Positions 20,516 through 20,599 of a stretch of DNA of 20,599 nucleotides are shown piece by piece. The notes beneath the pieces were generated by a model. The model worked only from the letters and a program-made list of their open reading frames with translations, was not told where the DNA came from and ran no database searches. A program made the translations under genes and the position numbers. The stretch is from NCBI GenBank assembly GCA_022695795.1, contig MU404265.1, positions 575-21,173 on the forward strand, given 5' to 3'. Within the stretch, counting starts at the first letter, position 1; each line of letters begins with the position of its first letter. The stretch comes from Biscogniauxia marginata. Its lineage: Eukaryota > Ascomycota > Sordariomycetes > Xylariales > Xylariaceae.

Positions 20516-20599
20516 AATAAATAATAAATAATAAATAATAAATAATAAATAATAAATAATAAATAATAAATAATAAATAATAAATAATAAATAATAAAT
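20516..20599. repeat. 7-bp tandem repeat at right window edge
   Basis: Twelve perfect copies of AATAAAT fill 20516-20599 and reach the last base of the window, so the array may continue. It is not a fungal telomere repeat (TTAGGG). Confidence 0.95.

Larger units (their letters stand above)
18991..20599. repeat. Right RIP-degraded AT-rich block, no gene
   Basis: Composition is as in the left block: TA-rich, CA/TG-poor, with isolated CG retained (TTTTCG, ATCGCG). No open frame survives. It contains the direct repeat pair 19179-19385 and 20263-20475, and ends in a 7-bp tandem array. Confidence 0.75.

Overview
The window looks like nuclear DNA of a filamentous ascomycete (Pezizomycotina, most likely Sordariomycetes). 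A gene island of normal base composition, about 7.3-19.0 kb, lies between two extremely AT-rich blocks in which CA and TG dinucleotides are almost absent and TA dominates. That is the signature of repeat-induced point mutation (RIP) on old repeats. Introns are short (51-161 bp, mostly 55-67 bp) with GTATGT/GTGAGT-type donors and CTAAC/CTGAC-type branch sites. The best matches by protein family are Pezizomycotina genes. Both window ends run into perfect tandem repeats (6 x 18 bp at the left, 12 x 7 bp at the right), so this may be a whole contig that stopped at repeats.

Left block (1-7320): no intact gene. It holds the right end of one hAT-like element (211-351) and a complete related 647-bp element at 2241-2887. 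A short element of normal GC content with a perfect 15-bp target-site duplication and tRNA-type promoter boxes lies at 4070-4229 (SINE-like). A fold-back element with arms of about 140 bp lies at 6774-7178. Dispersed repeat copies are shared with the right block.

Gene island: five housekeeping genes alternate strictly in strand. ORC1 (+, 7643-9962, 3 exons) is the BAH/AAA+ subunit of the origin recognition complex. prp46/PLRG1 (-, 10189-11643) is a WD40 spliceosomal NineTeen-complex protein. nas6/PSMD10 (+, 12374-13512, 8 exons) is an ankyrin-repeat chaperone of the 26S proteasome base. A TMF1/Sgm1-type Golgi coiled-coil protein (-, 13630-16265, 2 exons) follows. The last is an alkaline ceramidase of the Ypc1/Ydc1/ACER family (+, 17215-18688, 8 exons). 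nas6 and the ceramidase are so finely split that no single open frame shows them; I assembled them exon by exon, and both give intact full-length proteins with conserved motifs. The genes serve unrelated core functions (replication, splicing, proteolysis, Golgi traffic, sphingolipids) and are not an operon or biosynthetic cluster.

Convergent pairs have short gaps (226 and 117 bp). Both divergent gaps (11644-12373 and 16266-17214) contain a 200-270-bp AT-rich relic resembling the flanking blocks.

Right block (18990-20599): RIP-degraded, with a direct repeat of about 200 bp (19179-19385 and 20263-20475) that is also related to repeats of the left block.
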